Shown here: piece by piece, positions 48,245-57,596 of the stretch | Numbering within the stretch: the first letter of the stretch is position 1 | How the letters are laid out: every line of letters starts with the position of its first letter | Source: Maricaulis sp. | Lineage (GTDB): Bacteria > Pseudomonadota > Alphaproteobacteria > Caulobacterales > Maricaulaceae | Assembly (NCBI GenBank): GCA_002692855.1 | Contig: NZMJ01000117.1 | Coordinates: 123,304 to 187,303 of the forward strand | Direction: 5' to 3' | Length of the DNA: 64,000 bases | Made by a program: the position numbers and the translations under genes | Notes under the pieces: generated by a model | Database searches by the model: none | Seen by the model: the letters and a program-made list of their open reading frames with translations, nothing else | What the model was told of the DNA's origin: nothing

Positions 48245-51200
48245 ATGTCCACCTCGGAGTGCAAGGTAAACTGGAGCATGCATGATCCAGAGACTGAACC
48301 CGACGTTTCGCTTGCAGATCTTGAGCGCCTATTCGCGGCTATGTCACCGCCTCAAACTTTATCGAACGCTTTAGAGAAGCAACCGGTCATTCGAGCCACA
48401 TTCGCTTCGCAAAATTGTGAGAGACTGGTAGGCGCCCTTGCAGGTTTGTCCACCGAGCCTCGGCTCCAGGCAAACATCACCCGAATTGATTGGGCGATCC
48501 GGTTTGCCTTGGCGTTCTCACGGGGTCGCAAGTCACTGCGATCAAAGACCATCAGCGACATTCTTAATCGGGCCTTCGATGCTGCAAGGATCAGCGTTCT
48601 TGAGGATCCGGTAGAAAGTCCCTTTATCGAGCGCCTCGCCACCTCCCGAGGAGACCGGCTGATTATCGGTGGATTATGGGAAAGTGCCGGTTTCTATAGC
48701 GAATGCACGCTGCGCGCCTTCGAGGCGCTACCCGAGCACGATATCAAGACCGCCGCACTTGATCGCTCCTATGCCCTGCTGCGGCTCTCGCATGAAATCG
48801 CTCTGCGCACGGGTTACCCACCCAATGTGCCAGGTGGCGGCGAGCCCTCTGGTGCGGTGAGAGTGCCAAATGAGGCCAAACTTCGCACCTTAGCGAAACG
48901 CGTTCGATTTACCTTTGATGATTTGGAACGCATGGGAATCGACCGCGACGATCTACTTCCCTTCGTCCTGCGAGAAGAAGCCACCGCTCACCTCATAGAC
49001 AGTGAGATCGGCAATTCACCGCTTGAGTTTTTGCCGCTCATGCCGGTCGGTGATGGCCTGATCGTCACTGCGCCACAAAACCTGACAACCGCGATGAGAG
49101 CGGACTTAATCACCACCGCCATTGATAGCGGCATGAAAGAAGGGTTTCAGCGGGCGCTGCTTTTCACCCAATCCGATGCACTCAAATCAACCCATTTTTT
49201 GGGTAATTTCCCAGCGCAATACCGCGACAACGGCGAGTTGCCTCGTCTTGAGATCCTTAGCGCTATGCCATCCGGCTACTGGATGCACCTCGTCCAATTG
49301 ATTGACGGGTTCGACGATTGGCCAGAGCAAGCTTTCGCCTCCACCACAACGCTCGGCGAAACCCAGGTTCAAACCCTCCGTAAGTCCGTCACATCCACAC
49401 GGGAATGGTGTGAAAAGCAGCCTGGTTTTATCGAAGGCATCACTGTCGTTCTTCCCTGCGGTGTTGGCAGAGGATTTTCACTCATCCAGGAAGCAGAAGA
49501 TGAACGTGAAAGCTGGGCGTCTTTATTCATCAGCGCCTCGGACGCCCTTACCATTGGGCTGGTAGAGCATGGCGAATTCAACGATGTCTGGCGCTTGGTG
49601 AAATTGGCCGACTTGACCGAGGCAATGGGCTTCCAAGTCTTTTCCGCCAATGGCTGGCTCAACACCTTTCAATGGTGGAAGGACAACAAGTTCAAGCTTG
49701 TCCCAGAAAACCAGCTCGATCTCGCTCCGCCATCCTTAATCAACTTCGATACAAACCTCCTTCTCAGGACACGGCTCGAGGCGATCAAAGCAGCCGACTA
49801 CCGAACCTTGATGCATCCCACTAAGGGAATTCGCCCTGTCTTCAGAATGTCGCGATCGCCACGGGGGGCAGACTATGATGTGCTTTACGCCGATATCGAA
49901 GCCATCGACATCCTCGTGCCGCGCGCGGCGGCTCGGGTCGGCGCCACAGTATGGTGGATTGAGTTGGAAACCAGTGAATACGGAAAGCGTGTTCCTGATG
50001 AGATATTTAGAACGTGGGACGGGCTAACGCACTGGGCTGCAAAGTGCTTGAAGCACGTGAGCGAACAATTTCAGCTTGGCGAAGATCAAATTGAGATCGT
50101 GCTGACAATTGCACCTTCACCTCCACCTCCGGTCCGTTCCGCAGACGCAATCTCTATAGAAGAAACAGTCTCGCTAAGGTGCGATCCCGATGGTCGTTCT
50201 TGTAAAATCGAATTGAGCGCCGATTGGCACAGGTTCCTTTTCCGTCCTGACAATCTCGCAGAACGGCACGTTGCCGCGCGCTTCATAGAGGCCTACTTCC
50301 GGCTGATCGGCATAGGCACTGACGGGGTAGATTTTGATCAGCTGGCTCTATCTGCTGTCGGGTCTCCTAACTATCGTTGGCGGCACATTATTGAGGCCAA
50401 GACTCCGGTCGAGCATATCAAACACTCAGGCCTCGCAGGCGAGTTTCGAGAGATATCCCCTTCCGCCGGCACGCTCGTCCAATTCAGTTCGTGTTGGAAA
50501 GTGCGAGCTCGCGAAGACGGCCCCCGGATTGAAGGCCGGGACGACTGTCTTCGGTTCGCAAGCCAATACTACGGTCATTTGCTCGACACGCTGATCACTC
50601 GTGCGCGCGGATACGACCGCGAAGCCATCCTTGGCTATGCACTAGCCGCCCTGCAATCTGCAGAAGGGGAGCTCTCTCACTGGTCGGCCACAGCTAGCGC
50701 AATGCGCGCGATCCATGGTGTGGAAGGTGATCAAGAACTGAGCATGGAACGACGATCTGAAGCTTACGGTGTCATCCGCTCATCCTCAATCATATTGGAG
50801 ATCGCGCACAGCGAAGCCGGAAAAGATGGTGACCGGATCCCAGGACATCTCGACTTTGAGGAACTCCAGGCGCTCGCATTAATGGTTTTTGAAGTGGCCG
50901 ACCTCAACGCCGGCATCGCTTACAATCAGATCGAGTCGCGCATCCACATCTCACCGACAGGCGAACTCCTCTCAAATCACGAGTTCGAGGAGCGGACGCT
51001 TCAAGTCTCGGGACAACAGATCAATCTCAGGAATCGCCTAACGGATGCGGAACGCTACATCGCTCGATTCCAAGAAAAAGAGACTTCGGAGCCCGAGGCC
51101 ACCTTTTCACGGGCAGTAGAAGCTGAGTTCGGAACACCATGGGAAGGCGTGGTCGATCTCTCAATCGCATCAGCTCATGTCGCAGATGAACGCCGGGAGG

Positions 51201-52045
51201 GAATTCTTAAACTCCGGAAATCGGAGTTGGTCGCCGAGCTGGCGAAGTTCGAACCGCTGAAAGGTGTTGACCTCGCGCCGGCGATTGATCGCCTTTCGAT
51301 GATCCGCAGACCGTCGTGGCTCGAGCGCCCCAATGACTGGACGCCCAACGATATCGATCTAGGGCGCTTGGGCAGACGCTTTGCGCCGATATCTCGGCCG
51401 ATTGTGCCGCTTGATGAAGATGACGACCCGCTTCTCCTGATCTCCCCCGCTGCTATTTTCCGAAGCGTCATGTTCTCCCTCGGTGGCGCTATGGATGGTT
51501 CGCTTCAAAACGAATATTGGCTATCAAGGGAAATGCGGCACTATTCGAGCAATGCCGGGCGCCTTGCGGGAAATCGCTTCAATCAGCGCGTTGCAGACGC
51601 TTTGAGCGCTTTAGGGTTGGAAGCCCAGGCGGAGGTCAAGCCAAGCGCATGTTTGAACGTCAAAGCGACTCCCGAGGTCAAGAAGCTCGGCGACATCGAT
51701 TCACTTGCTATTGACCGGGTGGCCAACACCGTGTGGATCGTCGAAGCAAAAGATCTGCAGGTTTGCAGAACGCTAGGCGAAGCTGCGCGCAGGCTTTCCG
51801 ATTACCGAGGCCTCATTGATGGGCGCGGTCAACGCGACAAGCTTAGGCGCCACCTCGACCGCGTTTCTTTCATACGCGCGAACGCGCACCTCTTGTGCAA
51901 GCGCTTAGGCCTTACCTCGACACCTACTGTGAAAGGCCTTGTCATCGTCCGAGCACCCCAGCCCTTCGCAGACATGGCGGTGACGGTTGGCGAAGATGCA
52001 CGCAGCGTGATGTTTGAGGAGCTTGAAGACTTTTTTGGCCGCTGA
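48245..52045 (+). CDS. Large (~1267 aa) protein of unrecognised family with C-terminal PD-(D/E)XK-like nuclease motif; candidate defence/nuclease protein
   Basis: Continuous ORF (track start is TTG 48212; ATG at 48245, MSTSECKVNW). C-terminus: GNRFNQRVADALSALGLEAQAEV...LGDIDSLAIDRVANTVWIVEAKD (D-x14-E-x-K; codons about 51692-51754). No Walker A motif noticed. Confidence 0.75.
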   Translation: MSTSECKVNWSMHDPETEPDVSLADLERLFAAMSPPQTLSNALEKQPVIRATFASQNCERLVGALAGLSTEPRLQANITRIDWAIRFALAFSRGRKSLRSKTISDILNRAFDAARISVLEDPVESPFIERLATSRGDRLIIGGLWESAGFYSECTLRAFEALPEHDIKTAALDRSYALLRLSHEIALRTGYPPNVPGGGEPSGAVRVPNEAKLRTLAKRVRFTFDDLERMGIDRDDLLPFVLREEATAHLIDSEIGNSPLEFLPLMPVGDGLIVTAPQNLTTAMRADLITTAIDSGMKEGFQRALLFTQSDALKSTHFLGNFPAQYRDNGELPRLEILSAMPSGYWMHLVQLIDGFDDWPEQAFASTTTLGETQVQTLRKSVTSTREWCEKQPGFIEGITVVLPCGVGRGFSLIQEAEDERESWASLFISASDALTIGLVEHGEFNDVWRLVKLADLTEAMGFQVFSANGWLNTFQWWKDNKFKLVPENQLDLAPPSLINFDTNLLLRTRLEAIKAADYRTLMHPTKGIRPVFRMSRSPRGADYDVLYADIEAIDILVPRAAARVGATVWWIELETSEYGKRVPDEIFRTWDGLTHWAAKCLKHVSEQFQLGEDQIEIVLTIAPSPPPPVRSADAISIEETVSLRCDPDGRSCKIELSADWHRFLFRPDNLAERHVAARFIEAYFRLIGIGTDGVDFDQLALSAVGSPNYRWRHIIEAKTPVEHIKHSGLAGEFREISPSAGTLVQFSSCWKVRAREDGPRIEGRDDCLRFASQYYGHLLDTLITRARGYDREAILGYALAALQSAEGELSHWSATASAMRAIHGVEGDQELSMERRSEAYGVIRSSSIILEIAHSEAGKDGDRIPGHLDFEELQALALMVFEVADLNAGIAYNQIESRIHISPTGELLSNHEFEERTLQVSGQQINLRNRLTDAERYIARFQEKETSEPEATFSRAVEAEFGTPWEGVVDLSIASAHVADERREGILKLRKSELVAELAKFEPLKGVDLAPAIDRLSMIRRPSWLERPNDWTPNDIDLGRLGRRFAPISRPIVPLDEDDDPLLLISPAAIFRSVMFSLGGAMDGSLQNEYWLSREMRHYSSNAGRLAGNRFNQRVADALSALGLEAQAEVKPSACLNVKATPEVKKLGDIDSLAIDRVANTVWIVEAKDLQVCRTLGEAARRLSDYRGLIDGRGQRDKLRRHLDRVSFIRANAHLLCKRLGLTSTPTVKGLVIVRAPQPFADMAVTVGEDARSVMFEELEDFFGR

Positions 52046-52048
52046 AAA

Positions 52049-52078
52049 CCACGGATTTGATCAGCCCAGCTTCACGCC
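52049..52078. repeat. 30-bp direct repeat, right copy, overlapping the 3' end of the SDR gene
   Basis: ccacggatttgatcagcccagcttcacgcc; reverse complement reads ggc gtg aag ctg ggc tga = GVKLG*. Confidence 0.85.
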
Positions 52079-52978
52079 AAGATGCTGCGCAGCATAGCCG
52101 AGGAATTTCAGCGTCTGCCCTGAGCCGTCGGTCAGTTCATCCTGGCCGTCGGCGTTCAGGATGGCATCGATGTTTTCCGCGACCTTGTCCGGCGTCTGCT
52201 CTTCCGGCGGCAGGTAGATTCCCTTCGTCTCATAGACCCGGGTGGCGGCATAGCCGCCTGCCCCGGCCGCCAGGATGGTGCGCTTGGGCGCATCCTCGCT
52301 GACGAGATAGACAAGGCCCGCCGACACGCTTTCCGGCGTCATCAGTTTCAGGGCCGCCTCCGGGATCAGCCCCTCGGTCATGCGGGTGTGCGCGGTCGGG
52401 GCGAGCGTATTGACGCGGATGTCGTATTTCGCGCCTTCGATCTGCAACACATTCATCAACCCGACGAGGCCCATCTTCGCGGCCCCGTAATTCGACTGGC
52501 CGAAATTGCCGTAGAGCCCGGACGACGACGAGGTCATGGCGATACGGCCATAGCCGCGCTCCTTCATGTGCTCCCACACCGCCTTGGTGCAGATCATCGA
52601 GCCCATCAGGTGAACGTCCACCACCAGGCGGAAATCCTCGATTGTCATTTTCGAGAACGACTTGTCGCGAAGAATGCCGGCATTGTTCACGAGGATGTCC
52701 ACCGCGCCATAGGCCGCGATGGCTTGCTCGACCATGTCGGCAACTTCGTCGGGCTTGGTGACGTTCGCGCCATGCGCCATCGCCTTGCCGCCTGCGGCCG
52801 TGATCTCGTCCACGACCGCCTGCGCAGCGGAAGCGGATGCGCCCTCGCCATCCACGCCCCCGCCCAGATCGTTGACGACGACGTTGCAGCCACGCGCGGC
52901 CAGCATCAGCGCGTGGCTGCGCCCCAGGCCATTGCCGGCCCCCGTGACGATGGCGGTGCGTCCGTCAAACCGGATCAT
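52061..52978 (-). CDS. Short-chain dehydrogenase/reductase (MFE-type 3-hydroxyacyl-CoA dehydrogenase-like)
   Basis: AIVTGAGNGLGRSHALMLAARGCNVVVNDLGGGVDGEG; SNYGAAKMGLVGLMNVL; HTRMTEGLIPE. Confidence 0.93.
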   Translation of the reverse strand: MIRFDGRTAIVTGAGNGLGRSHALMLAARGCNVVVNDLGGGVDGEGASASAAQAVVDEITAAGGKAMAHGANVTKPDEVADMVEQAIAAYGAVDILVNNAGILRDKSFSKMTIEDFRLVVDVHLMGSMICTKAVWEHMKERGYGRIAMTSSSSGLYGNFGQSNYGAAKMGLVGLMNVLQIEGAKYDIRVNTLAPTAHTRMTEGLIPEAALKLMTPESVSAGLVYLVSEDAPKRTILAAGAGGYAATRVYETKGIYLPPEEQTPDKVAENIDAILNADGQDELTDGSGQTLKFLGYAAQHLGVKLG

Positions 52979-53067
52979 GGCAGTCTCCCCTCGTGAATCG
53001 CGCTGGCGTGAAACCTAGCGAAGTGGGGGGCTGAAACCAGCGAGGATGTGAGTGCCCTCCCCGGCCC

Positions 53068-53748
53068 TCACGCCGCGCCCCTCACCTGCCGCAGCCGTGT
53101 GCGGAAGGAGGAATCGGGTCGGCTGATCCCGCGCCAGGCGCGATATCCGAGCAGCAGGGCGATGACGGCCCCGTGTATCCACGGCCCCATCTGCACACCC
53201 TTCACCATGAAGCCGTAGTGGAAGACCGCCAGCACCGCGACCGGATAGACCAACGTATGGAGGCGGCGCCAGGCGAGCGCGCCCATGCGCTTGATCATCG
53301 TGTTGTTCGAGGTGACGGCGAGCGGGATCAGCATCAAGAATGCCGCCATCCCCAGCGTAATGTAGATGCGCTCCACCACGTCCTCCCACAACGCCGGGAA
53401 GGACCCGCGAAGGTCGAAGACGAGATAGGCGGCAACGTGCGCCAGCGCATAGAAGAACACCGCCAGCCCGATGCGGCGCCTGATCTGCAACAGCGGCGCC
53501 CACTTGGTGAGGTCACGCAGCGGCGAGATCATCAGCGAGACGATCAGGATGCGCAGCGCCGTATCGCCCAGGTAGTGGTGCGTGCGCGCGACCGGGTCGA
53601 AGCCCAGCGCAACCGGATTGAAGGTCAGCGCCTGAACCCACAGCCAGATGAGCCACAGCCCCGGCACCATGAGCGCGATCAGGGTCAGCGGCTTCATCCA
53701 GTGCTTGGCGAAGCTGCGCAGGAAGGGAGAGCGTTGGGCGGCGGCCAT
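53068..53748 (-). CDS. msrQ: Heme-binding membrane subunit of the periplasmic methionine sulfoxide reductase
   Basis: ALRILIVSLMISPLRDLTKWAPLLQIRRRIGLAVFFYALAHVAAYLVFDL; LAWRRLHTLVYPVAVLAVFHYGFMVK; adjacent to msrP. Confidence 0.92.
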   Translation of the reverse strand: MAAAQRSPFLRSFAKHWMKPLTLIALMVPGLWLIWLWVQALTFNPVALGFDPVARTHHYLGDTALRILIVSLMISPLRDLTKWAPLLQIRRRIGLAVFFYALAHVAAYLVFDLRGSFPALWEDVVERIYITLGMAAFLMLIPLAVTSNNTMIKRMGALAWRRLHTLVYPVAVLAVFHYGFMVKGVQMGPWIHGAVIALLLGYRAWRGISRPDSSFRTRLRQVRGAA

Positions 53749-53753
53749 GCGCG

Positions 53754-54737
53754 TCAGAAATTCTCCGACAGGTCCATGCCCGCATAGAGGCCCGCGACCT
53801 CGTCGGCATAGCCATTGAACATGTCGGTATCGCGCCGCGCGAAAGGCCCGCCACCGATCACCCGCTCACTGGCCTGGCTCCAGCGGGGATGATCCACATT
53901 CGGGTTCACGTTGGAATAGAAGCCATACTCGTTCGGCGCGGAGCGGTTCCAGCTGGTCGGCGGCTCATCGGACACAAAGGAAATCCGGACAATCGACTTG
54001 ATCGACTTGAAACCATATTTCCACGGCACGACGAGGCGCACGGGCGCGCCGTTCTGGTTTGGCAGCACCCGGTCGTAGAGCCCGACCGCGAGGAAGGCGA
54101 GCGGGTTCATGGCCTCGTCCATCCGCAGGCCCTCGACATAAGGCCAGTCGAGCACCGGAAACGTGCCAATGCGCATTTCCGAGCGGTTGAAATAGGTCTC
54201 GAATGCGACGTAGCGCGCATCCGATGTGGGCTGAAAGCCTTGCAGGATCGGTCCCAGCGGCACCCCGATCCACGGAATGACCATCGACCACGCCTCGACG
54301 CAGCGCAGCCGGTAGATGCGTTCCTCGAGCGCGTTGAAATCGATCAGGTCCTCGATCCCGAACGTGCCGGTACGCCCGGCATGGCCGGTGACCTCGATCG
54401 ACCAGGGGTCGGTTGTCATCGCGTCCGCGTGGCGGGCCGGGTCGGCCTTGCCGGTCCCGAATTCATAGAAATTGTTGTAACCGGTGACAGCTTCGAGCGG
54501 CGTCAGATCCCCGTCGGGCGGCATGTAGGCGGTCTCGCGAGCGGAGAGATTCCCGTCCGCCGGCATCGCGCCTCGCGGCGCCTCGGTCTGCGCCTCTTCG
54601 GCGGAACACGCCCCGGCGGTCAGGCTGACCGCCGCCGCCCCGCCCGCCGCCATGATGGCGCGGCGATTGAGATAAAGCTTCTCCGGCGTCACGTCCCGGT
54701 CGGTCAGATGCCAGGATTTGCGGGTCTTGATCAGCAT
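53754..54737 (-). CDS. msrP: Periplasmic methionine sulfoxide reductase catalytic subunit (molybdopterin)
   Basis: Tat-like LNRRAIMAAGGAAAV; YRLRCVEAWSMVIPWIGVPLGPIL (RCVEAW); PWKYGFKSIKSIVRISF. ATG at 54737 preferred over the upstream track start. Confidence 0.94.
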   Translation of the reverse strand: MLIKTRKSWHLTDRDVTPEKLYLNRRAIMAAGGAAAVSLTAGACSAEEAQTEAPRGAMPADGNLSARETAYMPPDGDLTPLEAVTGYNNFYEFGTGKADPARHADAMTTDPWSIEVTGHAGRTGTFGIEDLIDFNALEERIYRLRCVEAWSMVIPWIGVPLGPILQGFQPTSDARYVAFETYFNRSEMRIGTFPVLDWPYVEGLRMDEAMNPLAFLAVGLYDRVLPNQNGAPVRLVVPWKYGFKSIKSIVRISFVSDEPPTSWNRSAPNEYGFYSNVNPNVDHPRWSQASERVIGGGPFARRDTDMFNGYADEVAGLYAGMDLSENF

Positions 54738-54865
54738 GGGCAGCCTCGTGGTCGGCGGTGAGTCCGGAACAGACCCTATACCGATATAGGCCGATCGTCC
54801 GCCGCGCCCACGCGGGCGTGACCCGGTTTCAAGTCTTCGTGTGATGGCGTGAAGCGCCGCGCATG

Positions 54866-54890
54866 AAAAAGGGGCGCCCAAAGGCGCCCC
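54866..54890 (-). terminator. Intrinsic terminator of the M3 peptidase gene
   Basis: aaaaa-ggggcgcc-caaa-ggcgcccc; on the minus strand this is a stem followed by TTTTT. Confidence 0.75.
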
Positions 54891-54918
54891 TGATCCGTTT
54901 GGCGATAGACTGGAGTGT

Positions 54919-57246
54919 CTATTCGTTGTCGCCGTCCGGCATGACATCGGAGTCATGCGCGTGGCCGGCATCATCGTGCATCTCACCATGATCGGGAGCC
55001 GGCATGTCGCCGTCTTCGTGCATGGCGTCATCCTGCATTTCGTCCGAACCCGGAACCGGGAAGCCGCGGTCACGCATCAGCGGACCGATATCAGCATCGC
55101 GTCCGCGGAATTCGCGGTAGGCGACAGCCGGGTCGATGGCATTGCGCGGGGCGAAAAGATACTCCACCAGGCGGCCAGCCACCTCGGGATCGTAGAAACC
55201 GCCCGGGGCCTCGGCGAAGGCTTCCGCCGCGTCCGAGGTCAGCACGTCGGCCCACATGTAGCCGTAATAGCCCGCCGAATAGCCTTCACCCGAGAAGATG
55301 TGTCCGAAATGCGGGCTGCGGTGCCGCATCGGGATTTCTTCCGGCATGCCCAGCCGCTCCAGCGTTTCACGCTCGAAGGCGTCGGGGTCGATGCCCTCCG
55401 GGTCGGTCGTGTGGAAATACATGTCGACCAGGGCCGAGGCGAGATACTCGGTCGTGGAGAAGCCCTGGTTGAAGGTCGAGGCCGCACGGATGCGCTCGAC
55501 CAGTTCCGCCGGGATCGGCTCTCCGGTTTCGACATGGACAAGATAGTTGTCGATCACCGGATCGGTCAGCAGCCAGCGCTCGAGCAGCTGGGACTGGAAT
55601 TCGGTGTAGTCCCGCACACCGCCATTCAGCGTCGGATAGGCGACGTTGGACGACAGGTAGTGCAGGGCGTGACCCATCTCGTGGAAGAAGGTGCTCGCGT
55701 CGTCAAACGAGATCAGGACGGGCTCGCCCGGCGCGCCTTCCACGAAGTTGGAATTGTTCGTCGCCAGGACATTTTCCGGGCCGTCAAACGTCGTGTGGCT
55801 GCGGAAGCCGCTGGCCCACGCGCCCGAGCGCTTGCCGGTGCGCGCGAAGGGATCGAGATACCACAGGCCGACATTCTCGCCGGTTTCGCGGTTGGTCACT
55901 TCCCAGACCCGCACGTCTTCATGCCAGACCGGAACGCTGCCTTCGGGCACTTCGGAGAACGCGAAGCCGAACAGTTCGCCGGAGACGTAGAACATCGCCT
56001 CGCGCAGATTGTCGAGCTGCAGGTATTGCTTCACCTCGTCGCTGTTGAGGTCGTAGCGCTGCTGGCGGACCTTCTCCATGTAATAGCGGTAGTCCCACGG
56101 CGCGATGGTGATGTCGGCGCCTTCCGCGTCGGCGAGGGCCTGCATTTCGGCAACCTCTTCCTCGACGCGCGCGAGCGCCGCCGGCCACACCGCTTCCATC
56201 AGCTCCAAAGCGCGCTCCGGCGTCTGGGCCATGCGGTCTTCCAGCCGCCACTGGGCGTAATTGTCATAGCCGAGCAGGCCGACCCGCTCGTCGCGCAACT
56301 GCAGGATCTGCGCGATGATCGCGTTGTTGTCCCACTCGTCGCCATTGTCGCCGCGGCTGTAATAGGTCCGCCAGACCTGCTCGCGCAGGTCGCGCTCGTC
56401 GGAATAGGTCAGGAACGGGTCCATCGACGACCGCGTGTTCGTGATGGCGTATTCGCCCTCGCGGCCGCGTTCGGTCGCGGCCGATGCGGCGGCGTTCACG
56501 AAGGATTGCGGCAGGCCCGACAGCTGGTCCGCCGTCAGATAGGTGACGTAGCTTTCCTCGTCGTGCAGGACGTTGTTCGCGAACTGCGTGTGCAGCGCGG
56601 CCAGTTCCTGGTTGATCGCCGCATAGCGCGCTGCCGCTTCACCTTCCAGCGTCGCGCCATTGCGCGCGAACCCGTCATAGGTCAGTTGCACGACGCGCTG
56701 CTGGTCGGGACGCAGCGTCTCCAGCTCGTCGGAATTATAGACCGCCGCGACGCGCTCGAAGAGCGCAGCATTTTGCGTGATCTGCGAGTTGTAGCTCGAC
56801 AGGCGCGGCGCCATGCGCTGCTGGATTTCACGGAATTCCGGCGACGAGACATTGGACGACCAGATACCGTAGAAGCTGAAGACGCGGCCGATCGGCTCGC
56901 CGGCGCGTTCCATCGCCACGATGGTGTTTTCAAAGGTCGGCGACTCGGGATTGTTGGCAATCGCATCGATCTCGGCGAGGTGCGCCGCCATGCCCGCTTC
57001 CAGCGCCGGTTCCAGGTCTTCGAGCGATGCGGCATTGAAATCCGGAACGCCCTGATAGGGGCCAGTCCACTCGGCCAGCAGCGGATTGGATTCCATTTGC
57101 GCCTCGACTTCGGCCTCGGCCATCCAGGTGCTGGCGGCGGTCGTCATTTCGGCTTCAGCGTCCTGCATCGAAAATCCTGCCTGAGCGGCCGGAACAGCGA
57201 CGAGGATGGCGGCCAGGCTTGCGCCGGCGGTTAGAAATTTTCTCAT
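54919..57246 (-). CDS. M3 family oligopeptidase (Dcp-like), secreted
   Basis: MRKFLTAGASLAAILVAVPAAQA signal peptide; DDASTFFHEMGHALHYLSSN (HExxH); GYYGYMWADVLTSDAAEAF; His/Asp/Glu-rich C-terminal tail. Confidence 0.94.
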   Translation of the reverse strand: MRKFLTAGASLAAILVAVPAAQAGFSMQDAEAEMTTAASTWMAEAEVEAQMESNPLLAEWTGPYQGVPDFNAASLEDLEPALEAGMAAHLAEIDAIANNPESPTFENTIVAMERAGEPIGRVFSFYGIWSSNVSSPEFREIQQRMAPRLSSYNSQITQNAALFERVAAVYNSDELETLRPDQQRVVQLTYDGFARNGATLEGEAAARYAAINQELAALHTQFANNVLHDEESYVTYLTADQLSGLPQSFVNAAASAATERGREGEYAITNTRSSMDPFLTYSDERDLREQVWRTYYSRGDNGDEWDNNAIIAQILQLRDERVGLLGYDNYAQWRLEDRMAQTPERALELMEAVWPAALARVEEEVAEMQALADAEGADITIAPWDYRYYMEKVRQQRYDLNSDEVKQYLQLDNLREAMFYVSGELFGFAFSEVPEGSVPVWHEDVRVWEVTNRETGENVGLWYLDPFARTGKRSGAWASGFRSHTTFDGPENVLATNNSNFVEGAPGEPVLISFDDASTFFHEMGHALHYLSSNVAYPTLNGGVRDYTEFQSQLLERWLLTDPVIDNYLVHVETGEPIPAELVERIRAASTFNQGFSTTEYLASALVDMYFHTTDPEGIDPDAFERETLERLGMPEEIPMRHRSPHFGHIFSGEGYSAGYYGYMWADVLTSDAAEAFAEAPGGFYDPEVAGRLVEYLFAPRNAIDPAVAYREFRGRDADIGPLMRDRGFPVPGSDEMQDDAMHEDGDMPAPDHGEMHDDAGHAHDSDVMPDGDNE

Positions 57247-57542
57247 GAGACGGGTAGCTCCCCTAATTGAATTCCTCACTAACATGGGGGCTGGGTCACG
57301 CCAGTTCAAATCCGCAAGACTCATCTGACTCAAGTTTAATCTTCCACCCGCCCCGAACCTGGCGGGGTAATTTTTTCCGGGAATCCCATGCCCCGATGCA
57401 GTGCATTCAGCGCCTCACGCCGGATTTCGTGGTCCTGTTCGACTCTGAAACCGGCATGAGAAATCCGGCCCTGTCCTGCGGTCGCGCTGGCTTTTTTCTG
57501 ACTCACTGTAATTGTGTGGAACCCTGTGCGACGTCAAAGCGT

Positions 57543-57560
57543 TCCGGACTAACGTCCGGA
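57543..57560. promoter_or_regulatory. Inverted repeat TCCGGAC-taac-GTCCGGA upstream of the TonB-dependent receptor
   Basis: Perfect 7-bp arms in the long intergenic region upstream of ATG 57597; function unknown. Confidence 0.35.
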
Positions 57561-57596
57561 GTCAATCCGGGCCAGGAGTGGACGGGGAGACCAGCG

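Larger units (their letters stand above)
48126..52078. mobile_element. Putative integrase-less mobile element / genomic islet inserted at the 3' end of an SDR gene, carrying a single large gene
   Basis: Bounded by 28/30-bp direct repeats; lower GC inside (hand count 33/60 at 49201-49260) than outside (42/60 at 52741-52800); separates a co-directional thiolase-SDR pair. Confidence 0.7.

Noticed and set aside
54955-57234. 759-aa plus-strand ORF
   Set aside because: Antisense to the M3 peptidase, which has a signal peptide, HExxH and family-wide similarity; the antisense frame has no recognisable domain.
57267-57596. Upstream extension of the TonB receptor ORF
   Set aside because: The extension overlaps the probable promoter region and contains no signal peptide; the ATG at 57597 followed by a hydrophobic segment is preferred.
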